A stretch of 64,000 nucleotides of DNA from Diphasiastrum complanatum (lineage: Eukaryota > Streptophyta > Lycopodiopsida > Lycopodiales > Lycopodiaceae), in contig CM055097.1 in the NCBI GenBank assembly GCA_029204225.1, forward strand, positions 7,213,676 to 7,277,675, in the 5' to 3' direction. A model generated the notes under the pieces. It worked only from the letters and a program-made list of their open reading frames with translations. It did no database searches and had not been told where the DNA came from. How positions within the stretch are numbered: position 1 is the stretch's first letter; each line of letters opens with the position of its first letter. This document shows, in pieces, positions 34,669-48,200 of this stretch. A program made the position numbers and the translations under genes.

Positions 34669-36015
34669 CCTCTCCTCTCTTGTATTCATTTATCGTGGCT
34701 CAGAGGTGAACTTGTCGAAGATTGAACTTCAGTTTCCATATTGAAATCGAGACAAACACCATAAAATCACCCCAAATAGGAGTACCAGCTCACGAGAACA
34801 ACAACAACACCATCATCTTTTCACATCAAAGAGCTCAGAGAGTTGAAAAGCATTCAAGTTGTCGTCAAATATCTACACCAACAACTTCTGCAGGGGATAT
34901 CTCTTCGTTCTTTCATCATGTTTTCCTATTCTCCTCCCTCCCTCCTATCGCCTTGCCTCTTTGGCTCCTTGTCCTTGTTCAATTTTGTGCAATTCTACCA
35001 AACCACCTGCCTGACCCATTACTGGTTCTGCTCAGCCATACCTCTTGATCCATCCTACCTACCACTTTGGTCTACCTAATTTCAGTTCCACCATACCTTT
35101 GATTTCCGCGCTACATACTTCCGATACAACCCTAATTTCCCTTTTAGCCTACTTAATTTCTTTTTCCACCATATTTCTTTGTTCCTAAACTTTGTTTATG
35201 TTTTAAATTCACCATTAGGGTTTCCTAGATGGTTCCTACATGGTTCTCCAGAAAATTGTAAATAGGGATTAGAGACTCATTTTAGCTTTTGATTGATGCT
35301 TGGGCTCTTTGTGGGAGAACAATTATAAAACTTGTAGGAGTTTGCCTATGGTTGTAGCTGGTGATCTTTAGTAATATTTGCAGGAGATTGTTTGTAATCT
35401 TTCTGTGCTTTATATGATGCCATATTTGTGATTGTTCATAACTAGTAGTCCTTCATATGTGAGATCCTTGTCTATGGTGCAAAGCCTACATATTACACAA
35501 ACTGATAATAGATAATCATCTAGTTATATGAGCTTCAACATCCAAGGTCAATGTGGAAAAAGAGACCACCATGAACACAAGGACATCATACAGAGACAAT
35601 GTTACCAAATCAACGCTGCCTATTTCATTTGAGTTGATATTGGGGACATAAACTTTACAAAAGGTGCATATTTCCACAAAATTTGAGTACTTCTCTTCAT
35701 GCATTGCATTTGATGAAGCACTTGGTTCCTTAGTAGACGACCATGTAGGTCTAGCATCGAACTCACAAGCACTGGCATAAATTGTCTTACAAGCTATACA
35801 ACGTAACAAAAATGCTACAAATGAAACAACTTTTATCCATCAATAGAAACACAGATTGATGGAACATTCACAGCACTTCCACTCACAAAGACGTAGAAAT
35901 ACTAAGTTGAATTGATCCTTCTCAGCCAGAAAATTGGCATTCCTTGAGGCGCTAGCTGTTAAATAGAAACAGATCTTAAGCCTCTTAAAAAGGAAAAATT
36001 CTCCTTTCACTAGCT
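34669..36015. other. Flank shared with the right arm, then unassigned DNA
   Basis: 34669-34738 is a 70-base continuation of the inverted repeat beyond the LTR. From 34739 to 36015 no gene is recognised; the last few hundred bases should include the 3'UTR of the coiled-coil gene that ends at 36016. Confidence 0.5.
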
Positions 36016-39000
36016 TCAATCACACTGCATCATATATTTCCCCTTCGGAGATGTTAAGAGTAACCTACGACGTGCAGCTTGTTCCTTTCTACTTTCTTCC
36101 TGTTGCTTACCTGATTGAGGGTGTTGTTTAGTGCTAGATATCAAGCTATAGTCTGCCAGCGGCGAAATGGATACCCCTCTTACTATCTCTTTTGGAAATG
36201 CTTCAACAGCCATGTGCCACTCAGTGGGTGAAGTAGTATGTTTTTTTTCATACATTCCTTCAGACAAACCGGTTGCATTTACAGAAACGGGAAAAAGCTT
36301 GTCTAGTTCTTCATTATTAGCATCAAAGCCTGTAAAACATTGCTCCTGCAAATCCTCATCAATGAGAAATCCGCCAACTTTTCTAGCAGCCAAGGGACTA
36401 CAATCTTTGCTGTGAGGCTTCCCTTGCTTTCGGACAGAGAACGTTGCCTGCAAAACACTAATTCTTTCAAGCTGCTGCTGCATGTCTTCTTCCCACTCTG
36501 CACGTAAACTCTGTTGTTCCTCCATTCTGCAGAGCAGCTGAACTTTGTCAACTATTATGCCTTCCAATTCAGGTGTGTCGGATTCGTATGCTTTCCTCAA
36601 TTGGCTTGCAAGCCCTTCTTCAATTTGGTCCAAGAAATTCAGGCGAGCAGCAAGAGCATTTAAGGCTCTTTTTACTTCTGCAGTGGAACTCAAGGACGAA
36701 GGTAAAGATGAAAGCGCATTTTCAGTTCGATGCAACCGACTTCTACTTGCCTCCCTGGCATTTATCAAGCTTGTCATGACATTATCTAACCTGGCTTTGC
36801 TTGGAGAATGCCGCTCAATTATACAATCATGTTGCTCTGTTGCAAGCATCATTCGCTCTGTCTCCTTTTGACTGGCTGCAGTGGGTTCAGATTGAGTAGC
36901 TTGATTGTTTGATTGCTCAGAAACTAAGCTCATTAGGTACAACTTGTCCTGCATGCAGAGGGAAGATTACGAAAGAAGCTGTGAAGATATGTAACACAAA
37001 GACACAGATGATCATAGGTAGCAAGCTACTCTTTATAGTCGCTAAGTGCTCAACATAGTAAGGTTTCCTTGTGGCTCAAAATCGGCCGATTCCAAACCAA
37101 ATAACTCTGCGGTTCGGCTGGTCTAGAATCAGCTCCTGCCGATTTATATCAGAATATATCAGGTTATGTTAGAAAACAGGAAACTGTTTTGCATTTCATA
37201 AGTTGACATAAAAAAAACTTAAAGTCATCATTGCCACTGATAAGGGTTTGAGAATGAGCTCAATATACGATACATCAACAAAACTTTATCGATCATTGCC
37301 GGTGATAAAGGTTTAGGGTTTAGGTTTTAGCTGCCCGCTCATAAAACATATCAAACCACAAGCTCAAGGAAAAACAGAAAGATGAGAGGTGAAGAGCATG
37401 GCAATCATTTGAAGAACTCGAGAGAGTAAGGACGTGGGCAGCTTGTACTACATTAAGTTTGATCAATGGCAGAAAATGTACCGTTATTGGGATTGTGGGC
37501 AGTGCTTCTTCAAACTTATTAAGTGCACCCATACTCGCACAATAGCTCTTCTCCCGTGATCCAGCTGGAGATACAATGGTACTTCTACTTTCCAAGGAGA
37601 GCTTGACTCTGGCTTCCAGCATTTTCAGAATTTTCTCTCTGTCCTTGACTTCCTGCTCTCTTTCTCTCAATTTTACTTCCCTCTGCTGTAATGAAGCAGC
37701 AGTAACCTCTGCAACCTTACGTCTTCCTTCTGCGTAACACCTTTGTGCCTCCAATTCCGTGTGGGCTGCTCTCAACTGGTGCTGCAGCTTGTGCAGATCA
37801 GTTTCCATCTGACCCTCACCCTGTTCCAGTTCAGTCAAAACGGATTCTTTTTCTCTGGCCTGATCTTCACGTAAAGCAAGGGCAGATTCACGGGCATGAA
37901 GTGAAGCTGTTAGCTCCACAATGTCTTGGTAATGTTTCTCTACCTCATTTCTCAATCTTTCTCTCCATACGGCACCTCCTTGCTCCTGATGATGTTCACT
38001 TCTCCGCTTGATCAAATCCATCTGCTGCTTTTGGAGCTCGCTTCTAGCTACATTCATCATATCCTTTTCATTTTCCAATGCACACTCCTCATCTCGCAGC
38101 TTTCTCCAGCCTTGTTTATATTACATCAATTTTGTCATAATCTATTCACTTGGGCTCTATCTTAGTGAAAACAAAAGCAAATAGATGCATTCACCAGTGT
38201 AAGAATTTTATACCATTTTCAAGATGCAGAAAGTTGTTTTCTAGCTGTTCAGCTTTATGCGATCGTTTGTACTCTTCGAGCTCCAGCTTTGACAAAGCAC
38301 AACTTTTCTCATCGATTATGTGTTCTCTGTTATTGAGATCTGCTTCATAAGCTGCCAGATTTTTCTCCTTCTTTGATAGAGCCTCCCATGCCTCGCTAAG
38401 GGACTGTTTTTCTTTCTTGAAATAGGATTCTTTTGTCTCAGTTGCTTTATGAAAGGATGCCTTTTCCGTTGCCAAAGCTTGTTCAGCTTGTGTCAAAGCC
38501 TGAAAGGAAGACACCTTTAAAGTAGAAGGAAGATACACCACTATAAAGATTGTTCAATCTTAATGTTGGTGGGCCTACACAAACAAACATTGAAGAGGAC
38601 ATTTCATGACGAAACAGCAGACCATTTTTCAACTTTGCATGAAATCTCATGGACTTAGATTGGAAATGAGAAGATGGTGCAATCCAAAGCTTATTTGGGA
38701 GGTACGCAATTCTCTGCTTCGCATGACGAAATAGCAGACCATTTCTCAACTTTGCATGAAATCTCATGGACTTAGATTGGAAATGGGAAGATGGTGCAAT
38801 CCAAAGCTTATTTGGGAGGCACGCAATTGTCTGCTTCACAAAAATGATCAAGTGGAAACATAACATTGTCATCTTTTAGAATGTGGGTGCTGACAACCAC
38901 TTCATAATGTTTCAAAGGACTTCGTATTCTATGAGTGCCTTTTCATCATGATAATCTTAGCATGATTGGTAATTCTGTTAATCAACGTTTATCCTAGATG

Positions 39001-39160
39001 CAAAAAATCTGCTAGAGTCTTCTAATTGGTTGAGTTGATCTTAGAATGGTTTTATTTGATCTATTATCAGATTTTTAAAGCATTGACATTGCTTGGTTAT
39101 TTGGTCCCATGTACCATATTGGTCTTCATGAATGTTAATAAAGATAGATAATCTAATCTC

Positions 39161-39238
<78 letters not shown>

Positions 39239-42200
39239 GTAATGGTATACACTCTTCTGCTTTTGCTGGTGACTTGAGGATTTTGTGACGAGTGGTAATA
39301 TTCTCTCCCTTACTGAGAATCATGAGAGCCCTGAGCATGAATTACCGTCCTTTTCCAGTTTCAGATGAGAATCAGGTGTCAAATCTGAAACTAAATTGCT
39401 TCCGGTTGTCACTCAGGTGGAGTGGCTTATTTATATAGGGATTCTGTGCATCAGACTGTCGAGGTTGGCTATAGGGATAATTAGGTGAGATAGATATGGT
39501 TTAGATTCAAAGGACCATGGATTGGCTTGGATAGAGATTTTTATGTTGCTGCCTGTTACTTTCCTCCAGAACCTTCGGCATTTTTTGAGGGCACTGGATC
39601 GCCGTACATGGATTTATCAGTGTATATCATTCACTATTCGGAGAGAGGTCATATTCTCCTGGTGGAAATGCCAGAAAGGGATCGAGGTAGTTGGTTTTCC
39701 ATGCAGCAGATTAGGATCCTCTTCGTGTCAGAGCTTTGGCTAGTGAGGATGTGGCATGGTTGAGTATCTCATGGGCTCATCTCCTGAGCTCATTTGTTGT
39801 ACCTAGTCCTTGCACCATATAATCCTTATTCAGAGTTGTTATCTTTACTGCATTTTAGTTATAGGCTTTATGCTATCTTTGGTTTTCGTTATTTGAAGAC
39901 AAGCATATGCTCCCTTAGTTGCTGCTCTACACACTTGACGTGTACCATGCATGTACTAGTTTAACACAATTTGCTACAGATCTTGTTTTGCTATAGATTA
40001 TGCAATTTTGCCTTACTCACTGCCTTGATTCCCACTTATATGTTGCTTTCTTAGCCTAGCTATTGATCTGTTCGTAACTTGGTATCATAGCACTTTCCTT
40101 GGTGGATCTTTAGCGGAAGCACTTCCACTAAACTTGGCGGCCAGGAAAAAATAAATACATAAAATTTGGCAAGCTATTTTTGGAGGCTATTTTAGCAACC
40201 GCTATCTTTTCTGGCAACTATTTTGGCAGAGTTTCTGAGCGGTACCTTGCATTTTCTAGAGCCTTACTTGGAGGAGGTTTCGGCACTTTTTCATCAACAT
40301 TTTTTGCGGATTGGATTTCCAGCATACGGATTTACATTTTGCAAGTTTTACGTCATTGATTGGAGGAGGATTAGCGCCCACCCAACTGGTTGTCTAGCGC
40401 CCATCTTGTTACCCATTTAGCACAATTTTTGCATAGCACTCCATTGCCCATTTGCAGCCCATATACTATCCATTTTGTTGTTGTCCATCACCCATTTGCT
40501 ACCTAACTTTTGTCTCCACCTTTTGAGCTGTCCATTACCCATTTCCAGCTACTTTACCTTGCATTTGCACATTTTACCAGCTTTTTCATCCATTTGCATT
40601 TGTTGTCGCCCATCCTTGGCTGTATTTTCCAGCTACTTTGCTGTCCATTACTTGCAGTTATCCTACCACTTTTCTTCAGCGCCCATCTACGGCCATATTA
40701 GGCACCCATTTGACAATCATCATTTCACCCATTTGCTGTCCACTTTTCGCCATTATATGTACTGTTTTTAGCAACCATCTATACCTATCTTTGGTGCCTC
40801 TTTTTTTTCCAGCCATTACCTCTATTATATTGGTAATCATTTTCCAGCTATTTGGAGGCTTTTATGTTGGCCATTTGAGCACCTATCTTCAGTCAACACT
40901 ATTGAGATTTCTCCACACGTTTGGAGGTATTTTTCCAACATTGTTATATAGCATTTACGGCAGTTCACCTTTTTACCTTATGCTGTTTTGTGCTATTATT
41001 TGTCCAACTTTTGTATCTTCTTAGCTGCTCCATTTTTTACAACATTGTTACGTTCTTTTGCCTGTCCATACTAGTTTTGTTTTTGGTTCTTGAATTAGAC
41101 TAAGTTGAGATGACGACAAAAGTCCTCTCCCTTAAGTTTTGTCTAATTCTTTTCACCTTATCACTACTTTTCCAATGTGTACTTCATGTTCGTTCTAAGT
41201 TGTTATCTGACTAATGTATGGTGATTGTTGCATGTTTATTTTTATCAGAGATCTTTCGACTACATGGGTTTCCACTTTCTATACTATCTGATTGAAATAG
41301 TAAGTTTACTCCTCTATTGATGGGCAGAGCTTATGTGTATTCTAGATGTTCAACTCTTTATGGGTATTGCTTATCATTTTACAGCTAATGGACAATCTGA
41401 GGTCCTTAATCGGGTCCTCCAGAATTATCTACGACATTTTGTTACTCCTTCAGGAAAGGATTGGCTGCTTAGGTGTTTCTTTCTTAGCCTTGCTATTGAT
41501 CTGTTGTAGATTTGTTCGTAACTAGAAACACATTGAAGACTTATTGGCCAAAGGTGAGGCACATGCAAAATTCTCTTTTGGAAAGCCCACTAAGGCTAAT
41601 ATCAACATATGATAATAAAACTCCTTTTAGAATAAAAAAATCATTTGCCTCATCCTCCCTCATTTAAACATGCATTGGATGTACATGTCGTACCTTTGAT
41701 TGTTGATTTATAAAATCACTAAGATTATCAAGTTCATGTATCCTCTGTGTACTTTCATTTTTTTCATCTCCAAGCCGAGACTCAATGTCCTGCAAGAAAG
41801 AAAAGAACAAATGACTAAATTGCTTAAAAAGCATACCAACCACATTGCTTAAACTTTCCTTTGACCTTAAGAGTGAAATTTACTTACGTGAGATCTTCTT
41901 AAAAAAAGTGAATATCTTTGACTTTTTTGTAGCCAACTCTTAAGATATAACAATAGAGAACATGCAAGCTTCATAATAGAACATCCTAAATAGTTCACAA
42001 CTTTTTTGCAATTGAACAAAATTTAACAATTTCATCTAGCATAACAATTCAATCAACTAACACATTCTCTAAGCCTTAGGGACGTACATGTAGCTCCTTC
42101 TCCTTGTCTATCATAGCTTGTTCTCTAGTCTGAAAATTCTTCTCCTTCACGCTTGCATCAACTGCCATTTTCATTAGTTCACCTTGTGTTGCTTTTAGAA

Positions 42201-45200
42201 TGTCCTCCTAGAAAGGATGCACACAAGTATCGATAATTGTCTAATCAGTTCTAGTGAAACATCAGAATGACGAAAGTAAAAAGAAAAATATATATACTTG
42301 ATCTTCAAAATAGAGAAAAATTTAAATTAGTCAAATGACCTTGTTTCAATCATCCTTTCAACCATACCTTCAAAAGTAAATCCTTTTCAACATGCTTGAG
42401 ATGTAATTGTTTCCCAGCAAGGTTTTCGAAAAGTGCTTGCAACTTCTTATAGGAGGAGTCAATTTTGTGCCTTTGTGATTCAAGCTTAGTTGAAGCTTCT
42501 TCTATATCCTTAAAGTGGCCAAACATTTGTGCACCGACTTGCTCAATCTCCAGTTGCAATTTTCTCTGTGCAAACATTTTTAATTAAGCGTTACCTATAT
42601 ATGGACAACAAAGTGCAAGAATCAGGACACTTGAAATAGATCTTTAATGAGACCAAAGATAACAAGTAAAAATATGTTTGATATAGCATTCATTTTTTTC
42701 AAAGTATGTCACATCTATATATCATGTTATAGCAAATCAAGATCCACTACAACAGAATTCCGAAACACGCATTCGGGGTCACTGACATTCTACCTTCCTA
42801 GTGTCACCACATGGCAACACCTTCGTTGGTAGCTTGGTGTGGCTTGTACATAGTTTCAATTTTGTATGATTAGAATAAGTAAGTGAGAGGGCTCTGGCAC
42901 CCCGTGTGTGTATGTCCAACCCAATCAGCACATAATTGTAGCTTAGAAACAAATAGACTTGGGGCCATAGGATTAAGTTACATTAGTTAGAGGCCTAAAA
43001 GGCAAGTTAGAAATACAAAGGCTAAATTTGGCAAGTTGGTGAGGCATGAAACACATGGGTGCCTCTTTCATGTGAGTGCCTCTCTTGCTAATTTGGCACC
43101 ATTAGCTTTGATTGAAGGGCTTGGATTAAAATTCTTGCTATTTTGTATTAACCAATAGGATTAAAGGGGCAATGCCTTACCCAAAATCAAAAAAGGACCC
43201 CTTCTACTTCATTTTCATGTTCAATCAAGAGGAGGAGACTTTGTGAATTTGCGTTCAAAACATTCTTGCTACTTCTCATGCTTATGCTCTCTTAATCTTT
43301 TGGTGGTTTTGTGCTTTTTGTTTGATTGTATGTTTTTATGATAATCGCTTTTCTTGGTATTTCTAAGAGAGAGAAAGAGTGAGGAATAAGTAAGTAGCCT
43401 CTCTTGCACCCTCTATGTGCTTGATTGATGTGGGATAGTGTGATAGGATCCATAAACCCGTGCTAATCAGACTAAAGGAGAGGTAACCTTTTGGGAACAA
43501 CCCGCACGTGATAGGAAGAAGAAATTAGCCATCTAATTCTACTTATTGAATTTACACTGCTTCTCAAAATGTCCTGGTTTGCAACATTTCCTTGTATCTA
43601 TCCTCGAAAATTTAGATCTTCATCTAGATTTCAAAAATCTGCCTCTGAAACTATGTTGGTCTCTTTTTGACAAACGGCCTCTCACAAACAATGCATCCTT
43701 ATCTATTGTTGAAATCCCACTACAAAAATAATACCCTTTGTTAGATATCAAAGTACACAACAAATTCATTCACACAAAGAGGGGAGAGGAGAGGAGAAAG
43801 ACTAGCTTGCATTAGGAGACAAATCTCCAATAGAACCCATGATGCCCACCAAGGAGAGAGCTACATATATAAAATGAATCTCTAGAGAGAGAGAAATAAA
43901 GAAAGAAAGAAAGCTTTATTAATGTTAATGCCAAAAGGCATATAAGAAGAAGCATAGTTGCCCAGAAACGCGTTTTTGGGCAAAATCGTTCCCGGAAACA
44001 CGTTTTTGGGAGCAAAATCATGCCAAAAAAAACACAGATTATATATATATATATCATAGATCCAGCGGTACCTGGATCTGCAGATCCCGGTACCGTGGAT
44101 CCATACTGATCCGCGGTACCATAATATATAATATTTTTTTTAATTTTTAAAAATAAAAATAAAATCAAGTGGGCAATATGGGTATCAGCTTGAAGCTGTT
44201 GACGAGAGCAGTGCATTTATACAGGTTGTCGGTTCTGACGAGAGCGAACAGCCAAAGGACCAAGGGGATGCAAAACACCAAAAAGTGTGTTTTCGCTCAG
44301 GGAGTCGGAAGGCCAAATCATGAAGAGGTCGTACTGTCAGGGCCCAGGTCTACCGGCAGCCCCCGGACCCCGGACCCCTCTGCCCCCCAAACCCCCTGCC
44401 GGGGGGCTACCCCCCCCCCCCCCCCCGGACCCCCTGTTTCTCAGGGGGCTACCGTCCCCCGAACCCCCCGTTTCTCGGGGGGCTAACGCCCCCCGAACCC
44501 CCCAAGACTTGCTGCTATATAGAAACTGTAATCTAGCCATCTCATAACCATCATGGTCTCACAGTAGACCCTATACTAACAACCGTGCTCAGTAATGGCT
44601 TCTCCTCATAACGGGGGCCTTACAGATCTGAGCTCACGGTTAACTAGTGACTACTAAACTGAGAGGTGCATTATTTAGTTGTCTAACACAATTTGTAGCT
44701 GAAAGCACCGGCAACTTGCATAAATGCACTGCTCTCGTCAAGAGCTTCAAGCTGATACCCATATTGCTCACTAAATTTTTTTTTTAAAAAAAATTAAAAA
44801 ATGGTGCCGCCCTGGTACCGCTGATATTTGGGCGGCACCATAATGGCGGTACCACCATTATGGTACCGCGGTACCATAATGGCGGTACCACGTGCCACTA
44901 TGATATATATATATATCTAAGGAAGGGAGACCCGGACGCGAACACTCGTCCGCGTCCCTCGACGCATCTCGTTTTTTTTTTTTTAATTTTAAAAAAAAAA
45001 ATTATACTAATTTTTTTTTAAAAAAAATATATGAAGCCACGGCCACGGGTGCGTCCGGCAGTACGGACACATCCGTTTTTTATTTTTTTTTGATTTTTTA
45101 GTTTAAAAAGACCTACAGCTCAAGACCAGCATCTTGTCCCAAATATCGAGACCGTCACCTCAATTAACCTGTTGTGTGCACTTATGGGTACGTAACACCA

Positions 45201-48200
45201 TGCTCCTAAAACAAAATACATGCATCAATCAACACATTATTACCATCATGTCAAAGCTTCTTGAAGCATGAAACATGAAAAACGTGATGCACTCTACAAC
45301 CAAGATGCAAATCCAATTCATAAGCAATGCTATTTATCTTTTTAGCAATTTTCCAAGGTCCACAAATCTAGGAGACAACTTGTAATACTTCCCTGTCTTT
45401 ATAGAAGCCAAGTCCTTTGCAATCGTGAAACTTGAAGTAGCAGGACTAGCTGGCCTATGTCTATATTTAAGCTCGAAAGGACTCAGTTCTGCTTTACACG
45501 CATACGCTCGAAGCATATCTTCAAACGTTGAGTTAACTCTCTCAGTTTGTCCATCCATCTCAGGATAATTTGTACTCCTTGTACCCAATTGCACCTCTAA
45601 CTTCTGAAATGTAGTGGTTCCAAAACTACCAATAAAAAAAGAATCTTTATCAAACACAATAGATCTAGGTAATCCATGAAGTTCGAAGACATACTAAACA
45701 AACAAGTCATCAATACCAAGTGCATCAATAATTTTTATGCATTGGAATAAAATGAGCCATTTTTGTGAGTCCGTCAACTACAATCAAGATAGTGTTACGA
45801 TGTTGTTGTATCTTGCCCAACTCATAATAAAATTTGTGGAAATACTTTTCCTTCTCCCTTAACAAGTGTAACAATCTAGGCACTTTGATCCTTTCAACTT
45901 CATTGACTTGACACTGAAAACAATGCATCACATAAAAATTTACATCTTTTTTAAGCTTGGGCCACCAAAAGTTACAACAGATGAACTACTCATGGGTCGT
46001 ATTTACACCAAGATGACCTACACTAGGGCTATCATGACAAGAACACAAAATTTTCTTGCGCAACTCCTCACTGGCTGAAATGAAAAATTTACCATTCCTC
46101 TTAACAAAACCATCCTCGATGATATAATTAAGATAAGTGCAAGCAAGGGGAGTAGAGCTCTCCTCCTGAGACTCTGCATGGCCATGACTTACTTCTTCCA
46201 CTCTCTTACAGTGAGGATCTTCCAGTTAAGCCTGTCTAATCTCAAATAGCAAGTCATATTACAAATGACATCTGATATGCTACCCGAGATTTCCAGTACC
46301 TTTCTTGTACCTAATCTTCATTTGGAATTCTTGGAGTATAAAGCCCCTTCATTTACTTGAGTATTGAATTTCTGTGACTACTTAGATAATCCTATTGAGT
46401 AAACAATATTGTCATGTAACCTAGATAGATAACTACATAATCATATGTCAGTGCAGTTAGTAGAGTCGCCAACCCTAAGCATTTAGTAGAGTCAATTACT
46501 CACACATGCACCCATATGATGAGCTTGCCATCTATTTACAGGCAAAATACAATCTTACATGTTGAATTTTTATATAACTAGGATGCATATTTGATAACAT
46601 AAAGGAAATATGTTACAGTAATTATATCACCACGATAATAACCAAACAAGATTGAGGAAGTACCCAATACCCTTCTGACAATTACAAGCTTGTCACTTAC
46701 AATCTTTGACTAATTAGCTTCCCTATTGAGTAAACAATACTGTCGTTTAACCTAGATAGATAATCTACATAATCGTGTGTCAATGCAATTAGTAGAGTCG
46801 ACAACCCTAAGCATTTTGTAGAGTCAATTACTCTTACATGCACTTATATGATGAGCTATAATCTTACATGTTGAATTTTTATATAATTAGGATATATATT
46901 TGATAACATAAAGGAAACATGTTACAGTAATTATATCACCAGAATAATAACCAAACAAGATTGAGGAATGACAATATGGGAACAATCCAGAGTGTTACAA
47001 AAGTTCAAGCAATAGCTCACATCGATCTTGCTTTTGTGTTTTCTACACTATACATTTGAAAAAATTCTGAAGGCCGCCAATATTGTGTTTCAAAAAAGCA
47101 TATTTTGACTATTTCACTCAAGCTCATATCAGCTTTCTTATGTCTTATGAAGACGCAAAAACTGCAATGATCCCATTAACTCTTCTAGTAACTTCTACAG
47201 TAAGTCATCGAACATTGTGGAATATCAATGCATCAATCTTGATCATATCATACTCTTCCTCAAAGACATCTCATAGTGGATAAACAAAGTTTGTTCGTAG
47301 TTTCACACCAATGTCATTCACCATATACAACAAGCATAGAAATCAAAAAATGGCCTATATAACCAATGATAGAAAGTTTGAGAGTCACCAGCTTTTGTTT
47401 TTGTGGTTGGATTTCTTCTTTTTCTTTAATTAAACTTTGAATTTGTCTTTCTAGAGATTCTTCTGCTGCTCTTTGCCACAGTTGTAATTCTTGCCTTTCC
47501 ATTTGAAGCTCTTCAAATTGTCTTTCAACCTCCGAACTTTTTAACTCAAGGTCTTGCCTAGCATCCTCTAAGTCCTCTATATGCATCTCATACTGCTTTG
47601 CATGTTGTAAGACCTACCCAACAAGAAAGAATGAAATCAAGTTTAGGAAAATCATACAAAATTTCAACTTGTTAGTTATTCAGGCCATTGGTCAAGAAGC
47701 AAAAATGAATACCAAATTACAATAAAGCATGTTCTAATGGCTTTAATTTCTTGATGGCACTTTATACATAAAAATTCATTGTCATCTATAGCCACCATAA
47801 TGACCAATATGAGCATTAAAAAAATCCTTACCAATTAGATACAATAACATCCTAAGGAGTGCACTACCCAGACCTAAATTTTTCTTCAGAAACCTTAAAA
47901 TAGGCAACCTACAACTTAGACCTTTGTCATCTCTCTACGAAGTCGTCTTGGACTTGGTTGATGTATTGAACACGAAAGTCAAAGATTTTTAACCTTTTCT
48001 TAGACAGCAGGAATACAAGACCACAGGGGAAAATCAAAGACGTGCATTTTCTTACAAAAACTCTACATTTTCAGTACAACCCTCCTAACAAAAACTCCTA
48101 AAGAGCTACATGTGCTCAAAATTTCCCCAAAATTATTAGAAATAGTGTATCGACTGTTATTCCTACTTTATTTTATTATACTGTAACCATAGAATCAATG

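Noticed and set aside
44169-44547. Pro-rich ORFs over the C-rich core, both strands
   Set aside because: They are open only because of the GC-rich, stop-poor core of a non-autonomous element; the antisense frame is equally open and Gly-rich.
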